A stretch of DNA of 64,000 nt from Blattamonas nauphoetae (taxonomy: Eukaryota; Preaxostyla; Oxymonadida), in contig JARBJD010000101.1 in NCBI GenBank assembly GCA_033064195.1, forward strand, positions 62,001 to 126,000, written 5' to 3'. Position numbers and translations under genes: made by a program. The notes beneath the pieces were generated by a model. The model did not search any database. It saw only the letters and a list, made by a program, of their open reading frames with translations, and was not told the DNA's origin. Shown one piece after another: positions 1 to 11,589 of the stretch. Numbering within the stretch: the first letter of the stretch is position 1; every line of letters begins with the position of its first letter.

Positions 1-1
1 G

Positions 2-1024
2 CCAAGGACAACTGGCAGAGACAGTGAAAAGAACGATGATTCTTTCTCACTGACCCGTCGCTGTGGATTCGCTCTTGCACTCATCGAGAAGGCAGTGCTT
101 GTTGTGAAGAAGGCAGTTGAAGGACAACAAAACGAGGACAAGAAGACACTCCAAGTTCAGGACAAGATTGGCGGAATGCTCGTTCGACACTTCTCTTCGT
201 CGATCCACTCATCTCAGAAGGAGATTGGAGAGATTGGGATAAACTTGGCAGCTGTTCGAAGGGAGATGGAAGCAGAACGAGAAACAGCAAGAAAAGCAGA
301 AGAGGAGAGGCAGAGAGAGTTCTCGAGGAAGATGAGAGAAATGGAAGAGATGATGAGCATGAACGAAAAATGGATAGAAGAAGGCCGACAGAGAGAGGAA
401 GAGAAGAAGAGAGAAGAGGAAAGGAAGAGAAAGGAAGAAGAAGAAGAACGACGAAGGAATGTGAAGGAAGGAGCAGCAGCAATCGAAGTGTTCGCACGAG
501 ACAAGTTCACTGTTTCTGGAAATGTGTTCACCAAAACGGTCCAAGATTGCTCGTCCCTCTTCTCAATCATTTTCGGAGCAGTCGTTGTTCGAATCACATT
601 TATTGTCAGACAAAGTTCGAGTCCCTACTTTCCGGTTGGTATCATCTCTCCAAACATGGTCGAACAAGCCATTCCATCCATTGGTAACTTCTCGAATCTC
701 AAAGGGGCAGCAAGTTGGTGTATCTCTCCATCAGGTCGTTATGCGAGACAGAATTACAAAGGATCACACCCCAACTCAGCTTGTATAGCTGTGACTGATG
801 GACAGCGAGTGGTGATCGAAGCAGATGGACGAGTCGGAAAGCGAACATTGAAGATGTCGCAAGATGGAGAGACTCAGCCAGCCTTCTTCTCGAACATTCC
901 TGTCCCCTTCCGATTCGGTATTCTCTTGTACAACGTAGGAAATTCAGTTGAGATTGTATCGACGGAAGTCTTGAAAGAGACATCGATCATTGGAGGCAGT
1001 CTGGAGGTGGTAGTGGATGAATAG
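2..1024 (+). CDS. Coiled-coil protein with SPRY-like C-terminus (3' end of a gene cut by the window edge)
   Basis: The frame is open from the window edge to a TAG at 1022-1024, so the true start lies outside; the first ATG-less stretch reads through position 95 without interruption. The visible part begins with a short segment that could be the end of another domain, then a strongly charged Glu/Arg/Lys coiled coil (about bases 240-470). The last ~170 residues are beta-rich with spaced Gly, Ser and aromatic residues, and resemble the SPRY-like C-terminal regions of the genes at 16.7, 22.5 and 30.2 kb in layout (coiled coil, then SPRY-like end). Function is not known; SPRY domains generally bind proteins. 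A kinase domain upstream is possible but not visible here. Sure of coding, less sure of the domain name. Confidence 0.65.
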   Translation, partial: PRTTGRDSEKNDDSFSLTRRCGFALALIEKAVLVVKKAVEGQQNEDKKTLQVQDKIGGMLVRHFSSSIHSSQKEIGEIGINLAAVRREMEAERETARKAEEERQREFSRKMREMEEMMSMNEKWIEEGRQREEEKKREEERKRKEEEEERRRNVKEGAAAIEVFARDKFTVSGNVFTKTVQDCSSLFSIIFGAVVVRITFIVRQSSSPYFPVGIISPNMVEQAIPSIGNFSNLKGAASWCISPSGRYARQNYKGSHPNSACIAVTDGQRVVIEADGRVGKRTLKMSQDGETQPAFFSNIPVPFRFGILLYNVGNSVEIVSTEVLKETSIIGGSLEVVVDE

Positions 1025-1170
1025 TCATTTTTCACACTCCCATTCACTTCATTCTTCATCACTCGAAGTTTTTTCGTCAGATCGATCCTGTGATGGGTTG
1101 ATCTGTTTGAATTTATCTGTGGACGACCAGTTAATTAATTCACCAATCACGACTCAACCATCATAACAGA

Positions 1171-1668
1171 GTCTTATCGGCAAGGGTGGACTTTCTGGGC
1201 CAAAAAACTCTAAGTAGTGGCAAAAAAGTTGTGCTCGGCGGGAGTCGAACCCCGAGCACAACAGTCGACAGAGGGGTTGGCTACCGCTAGGCCAAACGCG
1301 CCGCACGTTCATATCCAAAAAATTGGTGTCTTGAAGGGAAAACGACCATAGATCGTCACTTCACGATACATCATGATTAATCGCAATGTTTTGATAAATT
1401 TTGTGAAAATACCAGTCATAATAGTGAAATGATTCAAGATAGCGAAAAGGTGAAGTGATATAGTTCGCCGATCGCCCACATCAAACATGATCGAATGAGC
1501 GTGACAGTCTCTGAGACGATCTTGACACTATTCTCACCATTTTGAAACGAATACCCGTTTTCAACTTTATATGCCACATTATTTCGAGAGAATAGCCTAG
1601 TTAAACAATAAAGTCACAACGCACCTCGATCACCTGTGGCCCAGAAAGTCCACTCGTGCCGTCTTATC
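1171..1668. mobile_element. Small inverted-repeat DNA transposon (MITE, 482 bases) with 8-base target duplication
   Basis: Bases 1179-1202 and 1637-1660 are 24-base inverted repeats with two mismatches (core GTGGACTTTCTGGGCCA). They are flanked by a perfect direct repeat GTCTTATC at 1171-1178 and 1661-1668. Eight-base duplications are made by hAT, Merlin and some other superfamilies; the GG start is not a usual hAT end, so the superfamily is left open. There is no transposase and no room for one, so it would depend on a partner elsewhere. It carries a tRNA-like unit on the minus strand (separate entry). Confidence 0.8.
1222..1305 (-). tRNA. tRNA-like sequence (Pol III box A and box B) inside the MITE
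   Basis: On the minus strand there is a good box A (TGGCCTAGCGGT, plus-strand 1282-1293), a perfect box B (GGTTCGACTCC, plus-strand 1241-1251) and a T6 run right after the 3' end (A6 at 1222-1227 on the plus strand), a standard Pol III stop. The cloverleaf is not clean: 1228-1238 and 1252-1262 form a perfect 11-base inverted repeat that would override the normal T arm, and I cannot assign an anticodon with confidence. It may be a tRNA pseudogene or a tRNA-derived promoter module. Confidence 0.45.
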
Positions 1669-1879
1669 TCACAAACTCGACCTATTTTTCTGGTTCTCGT
1701 TCCGGAAATGATTCAGGTTGTAGCAATTGCAAATCATGTTTTTCTCTCGCTTGTACAATTTCTAAAGAAAGGAGGCAGTTTGAATGACCACGGAATGACT
1801 CAGACAAGTCGACTCCTGACAAGATTCTTCCATGACTGAGCAAACATCTTCGTCCCACACTTAATCAATGAGAACTGAA

Positions 1880-2520
1880 TTCTGATGGATGAAATACCTT
1901 GCGAAGTGCTTGCAGAGGCGATTCTTTCTCTGGTTCCCACTTTATATCACACATTTACTCCGGATGGTTTATCGCTTGTGAAAAGAATCATCCAGAAATC
2001 GGGCCGATATTAACGCCTCCAATTCGTTGAGACTGGCTTCTTTAACCGTCTTCCACAAGCTCTCCAGCGGATGAACAGCCACTCTTCTCGTCACTTTTAC
2101 TTTCACTTGCCACATTTGCCGCGTACTGTCTTACACTATCTGGTCTACACCTCATCAGCAAATGCTCGACACTCTTCAAGATTACAATCGTAGATCTTCA
2201 TCAAACTCTTCTCACGAAACGTGTTGGGCTCATTCCACCGTTTTTCAAGCTCCTCTGTCGAAACAGAATCGAAATCGAAGCTGTTGTTGAGTCCTCGGGA
2301 TTTATTCAGCTTCTGACGATGCTAATTCACATTTATCCTCTCAACACACCCTCTCCGAATCATTTTCTGTCACATCAACTCCCTCGCATTCGTCAGCCAG
2401 GATCGTGTCATTTTCTTTTTTCAGTGATCATCGTTGGTCTGAAAAAGGCTATGGGGAGTTCAAAATCTTCGGAATCCCTGTCTCAATGGAACGAGATGAT
2501 CAAACCATATTGTTTTAGTC
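1880..2520 (+). pseudogene. Remnant of an ARM-like family gene
   Basis: Short stretches in changing frames resemble the single-exon ARM-like proteins further right: a segment near 2025-2065 like the FFTRLPKA motif of the 38 kb gene, and around 2240-2400 a segment with LCRNR and an LTMLIHIYPL-type helix corresponding to the part before the C-terminal helices of the 31.5 and 34.2 kb genes. No single open frame spans it, so I read it as decayed. The assignment rests on motif order only. Confidence 0.4.
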
Positions 2521-2578
2521 ACTCTACCATTCAATCTCGGGGGCAATTATCGCATTTCAAGCCTTTCAAACTTCCACA

Positions 2579-5500
2579 ATGTCCATCCTCCTCCTTTTCC
2601 TGTTGATATCAGGTAAGTCGCTTCAATCTGGGACTGTACAACTCACCGATTTTTTTCAGCTGTTCATTCGAAAGGATAATCATCATGTAGTTGATGATTT
2701 CATGCAGCTGCCGAATGCCAAAGTTACATGCATAAGTTTTGAAGTCATGTCATCATGTCTATCATTGAATGGACAGAACGACACTACAATCATTCTCGAA
2801 CCGCCAATTTCCAATGAACAGCTATCGACTTATCGTCTGCAGTCCAATCTACACACTATTCAACCTCGCCTGTTTGCTGTCAGGAATGCAACATTCTCTC
2901 TCTCCCAAGTGAGAACAGAACTCGATCACGAAACGACAAACTCAGAAGTGCTGTTCGCCTCGGTTTGTTCATCTGTTGTTGGTGCATCACACATTGAGTT
3001 CATTCGAAGTGGCTGGGGACCATTGATGAGACTTGAGAGGATGGAGGAGTTATCGAACCTGGACTCTTCAATCACACTCACGAACTGTGCGATCCACTCA
3101 AAATCAGACCGAATGGGGGCAGTTTTGTCTGATGCTCGGGGATTGGAGGGACATGAAAGGATCTTCCTGTCGATATTGAACAGCAAAGTGGAGAACCAAC
3201 GGATCATTGGACACGATGGGATTGGAGTTGGGGAAGGAACCGACAAAACAGGGATTTTGGGACTTTCAGGAATCACGACGGCATTCATCGGACTTTCGTT
3301 TTGGAATGTTTCGTCGCTTCCTGGTCCTATCGCATCAGCCTCGCCTTCGTTTCGTCAACAAATGATTGGGAGCTCGGTTTGGGGGAGCAACAACCATCTG
3401 AGCGGATCGACAGTGCGGGACATGAACAGCGGAGGGAGCGTGCTGTGCTCGAACACGACATTCAGCTGGTGCAGGACAACATCAGATGAACGACCTTCCT
3501 CCTCTCCACGCCATCCTTCCTCGCTCTCCTCCAACGAAGAAATCATCGATGACACAACATACGATGGAATTCATAAAACTGGCAATGTCAATCGGCAGAT
3601 CATCACTACCTCCACGAAATTCAACAACTGCACCTTCCAGAACATGATCTACAAAACAAGAGAATCAAACGATGGAGGATCAGCTCTGTTCGTCGTTATG
3701 TCCATTCTTAACAAGGAATTGAGAAAAACGTTTGTATCTTAACAAAACAGTTTTGCGAGAAAAGACGAGGAGGCTTCGTTATTTTGTTGAAAGAATCTCA
3801 GATCGGCCAGCCCATTTCAGGTACTCGCTGTGTTGAGGAGCCCTCGTTTGGGCTTGGAGTGACCAGAGGGAACTCCCAATAAGGCTGATATCTTCTTCTC
3901 CACAGCCAGCCCCTCGCTGCTCAACACATCTTCGGTCGTTGGCTGCACGTCGAATCGTGAAATCAGAGAGACAACCGACTGGAGAACGTTCACAGTCTGT
4001 CCTCTCTTCAAAGTCATCCAGACTCCAAATACCAAGACTGAGATCAAGCTGGATGCGGAGACAGACGAGAATGGAAATCCGATCGAAATGATGGACACAC
4101 TTTGGCCAGCCATCCAATCACTCCAGTCTGGAAGTTCGACACTCCTCTCACTCTCCGATGGTCCATTCACCGAAAGTGTTCTGTTGTCAATTCAAACAGA
4201 CGTTGAGATTGTCGGAAACGGAACAGAATCTGTGCACGTGACGCTTAACGAATCGCCTCGTCCTCACACAACACAGTTGACAGCCGAACTCGAAGTGGAA
4301 GCAGGTGCCAACCTGACACTTCGCTCGATGACTCTCATTCCTTCCTCACCCTCCACTCCACTTGTCGCAATGATGAAAAATGGATTCCTGTCCGTGAAGA
4401 ACGTTGTGGTTCGTGATAAACAGAATCGAACGAAGGAGTTGTTCAGCATTTCAGCAGGAACGAGTCGTTTCTTCAACTCTCGTATCTCTTCCATCGCTAG
4501 TTCGACTGCGTTGATTGTTGTGTCAGGAACCGGATCAGTCACACTGTCAGACACGCTCTTCTTGACCATCTCTCGCACTCACACCCCATCTGTGAATGGA
4601 TCAGTGCAAAGTGGGAGTTGTGTGGAGGCGAGCACGAGTGGCTTGATTTCAATCACATTCTGCAAATTTGGAGGATGTTCATCGAATGGTCGAGCAGGGG
4701 TGATTGACATTGTGTTGAACGACGCAACAAGCCGAGTCGAAATGGAAGGATGCCAATTTGATCAGAACACGGCGGGATCAGAATTGGAAGAGGCTGAGAA
4801 GGGAGACGATGTTGTTCTGAAAGGATTCTCAAACGAGGGACTCACTCTCAATTTCACTTCGATTGAATCCTTCCCATCTCTCATCCCTTTCCTCATCGAT
4901 GATTCCCATCCAATCGTTCCACCGCCTCACACCCTCCACTTTTCTGCGAACGGGTTCAACATGTCACTTGCTTGGTCCACTCCAAACGTGCTCTGTGAAG
5001 CTCGCCTATCGGAACTCACTCTCCAGTCTCTCCTCGGCTCTCGTCTCCACAACAATGTCCACACTGCCATCATCACAGAGTTCAAATACAATGAATCGAT
5101 GACACCATTCTCACTCAGAAATGCCTCAGTGAGTGTCACGCTGAGATATGGATCACTCAGCATCACTCAATCATCAAACGAGAGCTTCTCTTGTCTTCTC
5201 AACGCCTCACTTTCCCTGAATTCTCTTACGCTCTCATTCACAGAGCTCAACAACACAGCATTCTCGGTTGATGAAGATTCGTCAATATCACTGAACACTG
5301 TCGGAATCACACTTTCCAATGGAACACTCACTCGTCCTTTCATCGATTCGACAGGACGATCAACACTCATCAAGGACGTCACCATCGAAACCGATCTCAC
5401 TCTGAATGGTGTCTCTTTTGTGCGACATGTTCAGGGACCTGATCAGGTCTGTAGTTTACTGTATGAGGTGTGATCATGAATCACACCTCACAGAAGTGGG

Positions 5501-8500
5501 GGTCTGATCCGTTTCCTAATTAGGAGTATCGATTTTCCTCTTTTTCCAATTACTCACTTCATTTTCTTCATCGTACCAGTTCAATTCAACCAATAAACAA
5601 TCAATTATGACCAGATAGCCTCTCGAATGGTCGATTAGACTCATTTCACAGTTTTTTTCGAAAGTAAACTCTCTTTTAATGAAACAGTCTGTTAAGAACA
5701 AAAATTAGGTCTGATCAATGAAGGTCTGATCGATCAGATCCTTCTCAGGTCCCTGGACATGTTCGATCAGCCAATGACGGAACATTCACTTGGGAACACA
5801 CCTCAGTAACATCTGTCTCTCTCACAACTCAGCCGTTTCTTCATCTCGAAGGAATGAGCACTCTTCGAATCGCATCGGTATCTGGAAGACCAATCCAGAA
5901 CATCAACTCGTTGTGTGATGGCAGTTTTCTCTTCGCAAAGAAATCGAATGTCACCCTTTCCACTCTGAACGTCTCGTCGTGTTCAGCCCAACGTGGTGGT
6001 TTCGCATTCTGCCGTTTGTGCAACGTGACACTTCGCCAATGTGAGTTCTCTTCTTGTTCAGCACAGCACGGCGGAGTGATCTTTTTGGAACTGGACAATG
6101 CATGTCGAGTCTCAACGGATCAAGAAAGAATGTTTCGCACAACCTTCGTAGAGTGTAGTGCAGCCACAACAGACGAGAATGGAGTGGCCGTCGGGAGAGG
6201 AGGCGCGATTGTTGTGAACGGAACAACAACTGCGGAGACTCCACTCAATCTCACATATTGTTCATTTGACAAGAACTCGGCATCATTCGGAAACGATGTT
6301 TTTGTTGAAAAGTCTATTCTCGGCGACAAAGGACCTGATCATCTGAAGGGATGCAAAGGAGAATCGTGGAGTGACTGGCCTCACCTCGAAATCGAAGGAA
6401 TCACAAAAGAAGGAAACAAAGACGAATGGGCCCGAATCGCCACTTTCATCGATTTTCCCCAAATTCAGGTCTCGTCTCACGGAAGGGATAACGACAGCTG
6501 TCGCTTCTCGATCTCAGCGTGCAGAACTCTTCCATATGCATTTCAATACCTCCACATACTGAATCCAAACGGCACTCCCTATCCACGTTCTGCTGTTCTG
6601 AGCGGAAACTTCGTCTTTGAACCGATGTCTCTGGAAGACGCAAACATGGAGCTCGAAGGATCTGCGAAAGTCGAGCTCACTTCAACAGTTCCTGCAGGAT
6701 CAAGCATGTTCACAGTTGGGAATGGATCTCGTCTCACAATCCACGCCTTCGACTTCCAACATAAAGCCAATCACACTCTCATTTCTGTCACGTCTTCTGA
6801 GGGTTTATTGGAGATGAGTGGTTGTCTTGTGGTTTTCCAACCAGGGACTTACTCTCAGCCTCTCGTCTTGTCTGTCGGAAGTGGGCTCTCGTTTCATTTC
6901 TGTCGCTTCAACAATGTATCATCATCACCACGAGTGACGTTCTCTGTCCCACTTGTCTCATTTCGCCCAACACCGCCACAAGACGGAGGACTCGGATCAG
7001 CTCCTTTCTCAATGACACAATGCTACTTCACCAATCTGACTCTCATCAACTCATCGATCATCGTCGTCGAGACATCAAGCGACGTCGTCTTCAAGTTGAA
7101 TAATTTCACTCTAATTCAGAGTGATTTGGATGAAGGGAAATATGTCTCATTGAAAGGCTACAATTTCAAACAACAGATCATTCCAGAGAATTGGGTGAAA
7201 AGCGATTCAAAAGTTGTTCTCGCCACACATCTCGGGGAAGACACGTCTCTGGCTGAGAATCACAAGTGGAGAACAGGATCGCTTGTGTATTGGCTGTTCT
7301 CTCCTTCAGATGTCGTTGTTGTGAATTCCAGCAATTCAGACGCTGTCGATCATCCGAATTGTGGATCATCTGAGTTCAAGTGCACAAAACTTGACTCAGC
7401 ATTGGAATCAGCCTCTCTCAACTCTCTCGAAGTGATCACTCTCTCGTCGTCTTCTTCGCTGGGAAGAACGATGACGGTGACTGGAACTCGAACAGTTCGA
7501 TCGTCAGACACAACTCAACGAGAAGTGTCTGTCGCTCTCGATTCTTCTGTCACAGTCGAAGGAGGAGCTCTCTCCTTCCTCGCCATTCACTTCACCTGTG
7601 CCAGTTCATCAGCATTCTCGAATGATGAGAACATTCGCACTGTCTCACTCTTCGTCATCGATTCAGGTTCTCTCTCACTGAACTCCTGCTCACTGTCATC
7701 GTTCACACTCGCCTCGTCTCCATTGATCTCTCACCTCTCTGGCTCGCTCTCCCTCATCTCGTGCGAGTTGGGTTCGGTTGACCGCTTGACTGGGAAAGGA
7801 TCGATTCTGTCGACGAACATGACAAGTGAAATGGAATTGACGATTGATTCTGTGAACTTGTCGTCGATGCCTTGCTCATCAGAATCGCCAGCTGTTCTGC
7901 TCAATTTCTCGTCGATCACACCTTCATCCCCCTTCCCTACGTTCTCTCTGACCAATCTGAGATTTGAAGGAACAGACGAGCTACTGGCAACAGCTCGTTT
8001 TGTTGAGCTTGTTGGTCGGAACATCTCGAGCTTCATTTCTGAGGACGACGAGAGATTGGAAGGATCGTATTCGAAGGAGTCGAATGGGAACCATCTCTGG
8101 AGCATGGACGAAGAGTGGAACTTGTCAGCATCGCTGCTGTTCTATCTTCTTGGACAGGAAGGACCAGTTGGAGTGTCGCGAGGAGGGTATGACATGGACA
8201 GATGTGGATACCTGAATGTGTGGTGCAGCTCAGTTGAGCGAGCGATTTCGCGAACGACTGACCGTCCACTCTCCGAACTTATCATTTTGGGAGATTCGGA
8301 TCTGTCGCTAGCAGTGACGCTGACAACCAGTGTTTCTCTGATGAAGGGAGAAGAAGCAGGAACTGTGCATGTGTCATCAGCTGGATCTCTGACTTGTGCT
8401 GCACACCACTCCCTGCTCGTGGAAGAACTGGCGATCACGCTGCCACTGATTCAAACGGCCGAAGCTGTCATCGTCGTCCCGTCTTCAGGTTCAGCGACTC

Positions 8501-10695
8501 TGAACACGATTGTGGTGACATCGCCTGGAGGGAGTGAAGCGACACTTGTTCGTGTGATCGGAGGAAGAGCAGAACTGACGGATTTTGTGATCCAATCCGA
8601 GATGAAAGAGAACACTCATTTGGTTGAGATTGTGGGAGGGAAAGTGAGTGTGGACACACTTCGATTGGAGAGTGGGATTGGGTTGAACTCGTCGATTGTG
8701 TGGATGTCGATGGGAAGTGTGAATGTGTCTGGACTGTCGATTGATGGTGTCTCATCGATTTCGGGTCGTCTTGTTGTTGCATCTGGCACATCAGCTCGAC
8801 TGAAGGATGTCACTCTCTCACACCTCTCCTTTTCTTCCTCTCCCTTCCTCTTCTCCTCCCTCGATTCGTGCTCACTTTTCAACATTTCGACAACAGACTT
8901 CTCCTCAGGCATGCTGATTGAAGGGACAGACGTGAAATCGCTCGACATTGAAACAAGCCACTTCTCAGGATCGACGAAATCCACAACTGATCTAAACGAG
9001 GAAGTGTCGGACATTTGTTCCTGGATGGACTCTTCAATCACTCTCACCAATTGTTCGTCAGCATTCCATTCGGTCGAACTGAAGCATCTTCCGATTGGAG
9101 CTGTGTCGATGGTTGGAGGTGAGCTGACACTGACGGGATGCATCTTTCTCGAAAACTCTCCCTCTATCACTGACTTCCCTTCACATCGTCGGAATGTGTT
9201 TTGTTCAGATGGGAAAGTGTCGATTGAAGCAGTTGGAGGTGGAGATGGCCATTCATCGCCTCATCATTGGATCTCGACGAACAACTGCTCAGTCGAGAAA
9301 GAAGACACGATCCATCCAGCTCCATTCTTCATCCCAACTCTCTCGTCGGCAGCGTCAACTTCCAAGTTCGACAGGAAAGCAAAGACGTATGAGATTGCAT
9401 TGAGAGGGGAGACATTCATGCCGTGTGGCTTGTCTCTCGAAGTGTTTGAACAGATCGCGCTCTCCGAAACAGAATTCTCGGAAGGCGAACACATTTTGGT
9501 TCAATTGGATCCATCCAAAGTGACATTCTGGAAAGAAGACACAATCGAACTGTCTCTTCATCAGTCATCGCTCGCATTGCTGAACAAGAAACACGATCTG
9601 CACTGTCGTGTTCTGTTCGGAGAGAGTGGAAGAACTGACTCGTTCTCGCTGACAGGAGTGAAAGGGAACATGTCGCAGGGTGGTCGAGTTGTGTCGATTG
9701 TTGTTCCGATTGTGTGCTCCGTCGGTCTTCTCCTCATCCTTCTGATTGTCGTACTTGTTCTGGTTTGTCGACGTCAACAAAAGAAGAAGAAGGAAGAGAA
9801 GCCGAAAGCGATGAGCGAGCTGGATGAAAGTCAAATCGAAGTGAAAGAAGAGGAATTTGAGAACCATTCCACCATTCGACCGATCCTCAGCACATCAGCT
9901 GTGACTCTCCATCCCAACTCGTTCAACATGATCAGCAATGGTCTTCCTCAGGAACAACCACAATTCTCGTCTTGTGGACAATCATTCATCGAACCTGTGG
10001 AAGTGTTGAAATGCGAAGGCGAGCCAGCTGTGGTTCGTGTTCCTGCGAACAGAACACTGTACTCTGCACTGCACGTTGAGAAGAGAAGTGATCTGCCGAA
10101 GATTGAGATCCGAAGACAGTTGGTGGCTGGGCTGAATCGACTCGTGCAACACAATCCATTCAGCGACGTCCTCACCCAACTCTCGTCGCACTGGATCCTC
10201 GTTGACTCTTCTGACTCGGTGTGTCTGAAGCTGGGTCAGAACTTGAACGAGACAGATCTGAACGAACAGCAGATTGCGAATCGGAAGAAGATGCGAGAAG
10301 AGGATCGTCGTTGGAGCGCCCCTGAACAGATTGATGAAGATAACAGAGACCACAAGAACGACGAGAAAGAACCGCAATCGGTTCCATTTGATACTCTGAA
10401 GGCGTCAGTTTTTAGGCTTGGCCTCGTTTTGTGGGAACTGGAGACTGGTCTTGTGCCGTTTGGGGAGCTGGATGCTGTGAATGCGAGTCGGCAAGTGAAA
10501 GGAGGCCAAGTGCCACTGATTGAGAATTGGGAAGACACATCGCTGGCGTCGATTGTTGAAGAGTGTCTCTCTTTCGACCAGAACGACCGCCCATCGCTCT
10601 CCGATCTCAACACACTCTTCTCCTCCACACTCACACCACCTGATCCTCCTCCCATCCACCAACAGCAAATCGCGTCCATCGCAATCACTGGTTGA
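2579..10695 (+). CDS. Giant beta-helix surface receptor with pseudokinase tail, four exons
   Basis: Four open stretches join in frame through three GT-AG introns (3692-3750, 3821-3905, 5447-5748) into exons 2579-3691, 3751-3820, 3906-5446 and 5749-10695, giving about 2,556 residues. The start ATG at 2579 opens with a hydrophobic signal peptide (MSILLLFLLIS). A possible 47-base intron at 2613-2659 would break the frame, so it is not used. Over 2,000 residues are Ser/Thr/Asn-rich, with repeated strand-turn units (LTNCS, ISNC-like) of a parallel beta-helix with many N-glycosylation sites. A single membrane segment lies at about residues 2223-2249, followed by a Lys/Glu-rich stretch and a kinase-like domain (about 2325-2545). 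That domain keeps an APE-like motif (WSAPEQ) but shows no HRD or DFG and no clear catalytic Lys, so it is probably a pseudokinase. Likely role: adhesion or sensing at the cell surface (inference). The third intron is a transposon (separate entry). Confidence 0.8.
5424..5763. mobile_element. hAT-like MITE (324 bases) that coincides with an intron
   Basis: Element 5432-5755 has 11-base perfect terminal inverted repeats starting CAGGG (CAGGGACCTGA at 5432-5442 and its complement at 5745-5755). It is flanked by an 8-base target duplication GACATGTT (5424-5431, 5756-5763); both are hAT hallmarks. The predicted intron (5447-5748) lies wholly within it. Splicing would leave 15 + 7 element bases plus the 8-base duplication, i.e. 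30 bases or ten codons, keeping the host frame. An internal perfect hairpin (10-base stem, around 5466-5490) is present. Confidence 0.8.
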
Positions 10696-11589
10696 CCTTT
10701 GTCATCTCGTTCTCGTCTGATCATCGTTCACCCATCGTAGTTCGTCCTGAGTGTCCACATCACTCAACTGATCATCTTTGGGACCACCACTTCATCACAC
10801 ACTCCCTTCCTTCCATTTCTCTCTCATTCTGATCTTCAGATCAATCAATCTTGAGTTGATAATCGCCGCATCGTCTTATGTTGTCCGATTTCTCTGTTAC
10901 CCCACTTCTCCTTCTGCATCGCATCTTTTCTGCGAATCGTACTCCACCTCTCTCATGCTCAGCACATCTCGTTGAACCACTGACTGGTCCGATGGATCGT
11001 TGTTCTGCGAGATTCTGTTGTCTTTGTCCTTCCGAGCAGACAGGAGAGTGTATCTTCTCTTCATGTTGGATGATTCGTAATTTCTTTTTCTGTTGTACTT
11101 CATCGTCGTCTCGGTCTTCCGAGATCGACCACAATTTCTTGGTCGTGGATTCCTTCTAACCTTTTTGTAGTATTCTGTTGCCTCTTTTCTTGTTCTGCGG
11201 TCACTTCCATACACTCAGACACCACTTCTCCACCAGTTTCTGTTGGACAAGTGTTTCTCGTGTTCGTCTCTGCCAAGCTCGAACTGAGTGAGGGGAAAGG
11301 TATTCTGTTTCCAATTGAATCACCTTCAATCGTGTTCTTATATTCATTCATTTGTTCTTCATTTCAGATGACAGAGTTCCTTCCCAGCGATGTCGTTTGG
11401 TGATTAACCAAACAGGACCACAATGACATCTGGTGTGTGAGACGAATCGAGATGTTTGACTGAATCACTTTCCAATGGGTCAATTAACACAGATTGGATG
11501 ATCCTGAATGAAATATTCGAAAAGTTTAAGCTTCTCAGTGTTCGGTCAATGCCCAACATGTGAAAAGATCAAAGAAGCAAGAGGATGAG
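10696..11589. other. Intergenic region without recognised gene
   Basis: This lies between two genes that converge (3' ends at 10695 and 11590). Only short unconvincing frames are seen on both strands; I recognise no RNA gene, repeat or mobile element. Confidence 0.5.

Noticed and set aside
81-597. Minus-strand Leu/Ser-rich frames at the left edge
   Set aside because: Shadows of the Glu/Arg/Lys coiled coil coded on the plus strand.
1188-1652. Ordinary tRNA gene with anticodon GUC in the MITE
   Set aside because: A CTGTCGA loop can be read, but the anticodon stem does not pair and the T arm is overridden by a longer hairpin; kept only as tRNA-like.
2613-2659. Possible 47-base intron (GTAAGT ... 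TTTTTTCAG) just after the signal peptide
   Set aside because: Splice sites look good, but removing it shifts the frame into an early stop, while reading through keeps 371 codons open. Could reflect a one-base error; left unspliced.
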